DNA of 64,000 nt from Nymphaea colorata (taxonomy: Eukaryota > Streptophyta > Magnoliopsida > Nymphaeales > Nymphaeaceae), in the NCBI RefSeq assembly GCF_008831285.2, contig NC_045138.2, forward strand, positions 9,889,205-9,953,204. The letters are read 5' to 3'. The notes beneath the pieces are model-generated. The model saw nothing but the letters and a program-made list of their open reading frames with translations. It did not search any database and had not been told where the DNA came from. Positions 63,331 through 64,000 of this stretch are shown here, piece after piece (positions within the stretch are counted from its first letter, which is position 1; each line of letters begins with the position of its first letter). The position numbers and the translations under genes are program-made.

Positions 63331-64000
63331 GGGGAACGAGAGAGAGGGAGAAAGAGAAGGGAGTACTTGTGTGTCTCCACTGTTCATGATGAGGGAGAGA
63401 GAGGCTTTTGGTTTAAGGGTTTTGTCCTTTACTCCCTTTTAAAGAGGTATTCCTTCTCAGTTTTTACTTAATCACCTTTCTTACTACTCGTATTGCAAAT
63501 AAAAACCTTTTTTAAAACTTGCGAATGAACGATAAAAACTTCAGAAGTTTTTAAAAATTCTCAAATATGATAATAAGCTTTGCCCATATATATGTATATA
63601 TAACCTCCACCATTTCCCCATACCGACATTGAAAAAATTTTTCATATCCGCACTCGCATTGCTATACCTAATGTTGTTAAAGGCATATTGTAACATGTAT
63701 CACTCGAGCTACCCTATACGCATATCGTTAACGTAGCATAAATTTATTTGTTAATTAATAAAAAATCAGAAAAAATTGGGAAAGATATAGAAAAAGTCGG
63801 AGAAAACCTTGAAAAATCAAGAAAAATGTGTTCTATGTAGAAAAACTCATTATACACACAATGAACATTCATGACCAACACATTAATAAAACAAAGTCTG
63901 AACTTTAAACTTTAAACTTTAAAGTATTTTATATGACATCAAAATGTATAATCCATAGTTGTTTATCGTCAAATGAGAATTGAAATAATGTTTATGATAC
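62732..64000. other. Intronic or intergenic to window edge, no recognised exon
   Basis: No continuation of the RRM protein was found. A GA microsatellite lies at 63297-63326. From about 63669 (TAATGTTGTTAAAGGC) the sequence resembles the end of the MITE at 55605-56132 and later shares ATGAACATTCAT and TTTAAACTTTAAAGT words with 53580-53830, so it is probably another member cut by or ending near the window edge. Confidence 0.45.
63297..63326. repeat. (GA)n microsatellite
   Basis: Pure GA dinucleotide run of about 30 bases, followed by an imperfect GAGAGAG/GGGAG purine-rich stretch to about 63365. Confidence 0.95.

Noticed and set aside
1-64000. Endogenous pararetrovirus or other integrated virus
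   Set aside because: All RT-bearing segments have the domain order, LTRs or LINE structure of retrotransposons; no movement-protein or coat motif was seen.
1-64000. CRISPR array, operon or bacterial contamination
   Set aside because: Repeats are microsatellites, minisatellites, LTRs or MITEs; no spaced direct repeats with unique spacers and no tightly packed gene series.

Overview
The window looks like nuclear DNA of a flowering plant with a large, repeat-rich genome. The evidence is A+T-rich intergenic sequence, plant-type Ty1/copia, Ty3/gypsy, L1-like and hAT elements, initiator-tRNA-Met primer binding sites of the form TGGTATCAGAGC, and one host gene with GT-AG introns and a plant-style RRM protein. 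The species cannot be fixed from sequence alone. There are no operons, CRISPR arrays or bacterial genes.

Layout. 1-5304: a decayed copia element whose 5' LTR runs off the left edge and whose 3' LTR is intact. 5305-16600: mostly non-coding, with a broken minus-strand host-like coding relic (about 6850-9640) and simple repeats. 16620-20040: a degenerate Ty3/gypsy relic of Tat/Ogre type, covering gag, protease and RT. 20041-24100: no recognisable gene. 24139-28170: a second gypsy relic, chromovirus-like, with gag, zinc knuckle, protease, RT, RNase H and integrase. 28171-29075: a copia fragment ending abruptly at a 28-bp minisatellite region. 31267-39741: a copia element with both LTRs. Its integrase is split by a 2.9-kb solo LTR (34221-37135) flanked by a perfect 5-bp duplication. 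39742-43671: non-coding, with dispersed repeats. 43688-49928: a minus-strand L1-like LINE with a perfect 16-bp target duplication.

The only convincing host gene starts at 51258 (+). It encodes an RRM protein of the plant ARP1/RBM24-like kind. Exons 1 and 2 are present. No further exon was found up to the right edge, so its second intron is either at least about 12 kb or the gene is truncated. That stretch holds a hAT transposase relic (53840-56520, minus), a 528-bp hAT-type MITE nested in it (8-bp duplication), and a young, almost intact minus-strand copia element (57496-62726) with a perfect GGAGT duplication. That element has one nonsense codon and one frameshift, and its two LTRs differ by a 92-bp block containing a 66-bp hairpin.

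The genes do not form a pathway. The window is a layered record of transposition: nested insertions, target duplications, LTR recombination and internal duplications give a relative order of events. I did not find a clearly new biological system. The most useful leads are the nested solo LTR, the LTR hairpin polymorphism, the palindrome-rich MITE, the long-intron RRM gene and an unidentified host-gene relic.
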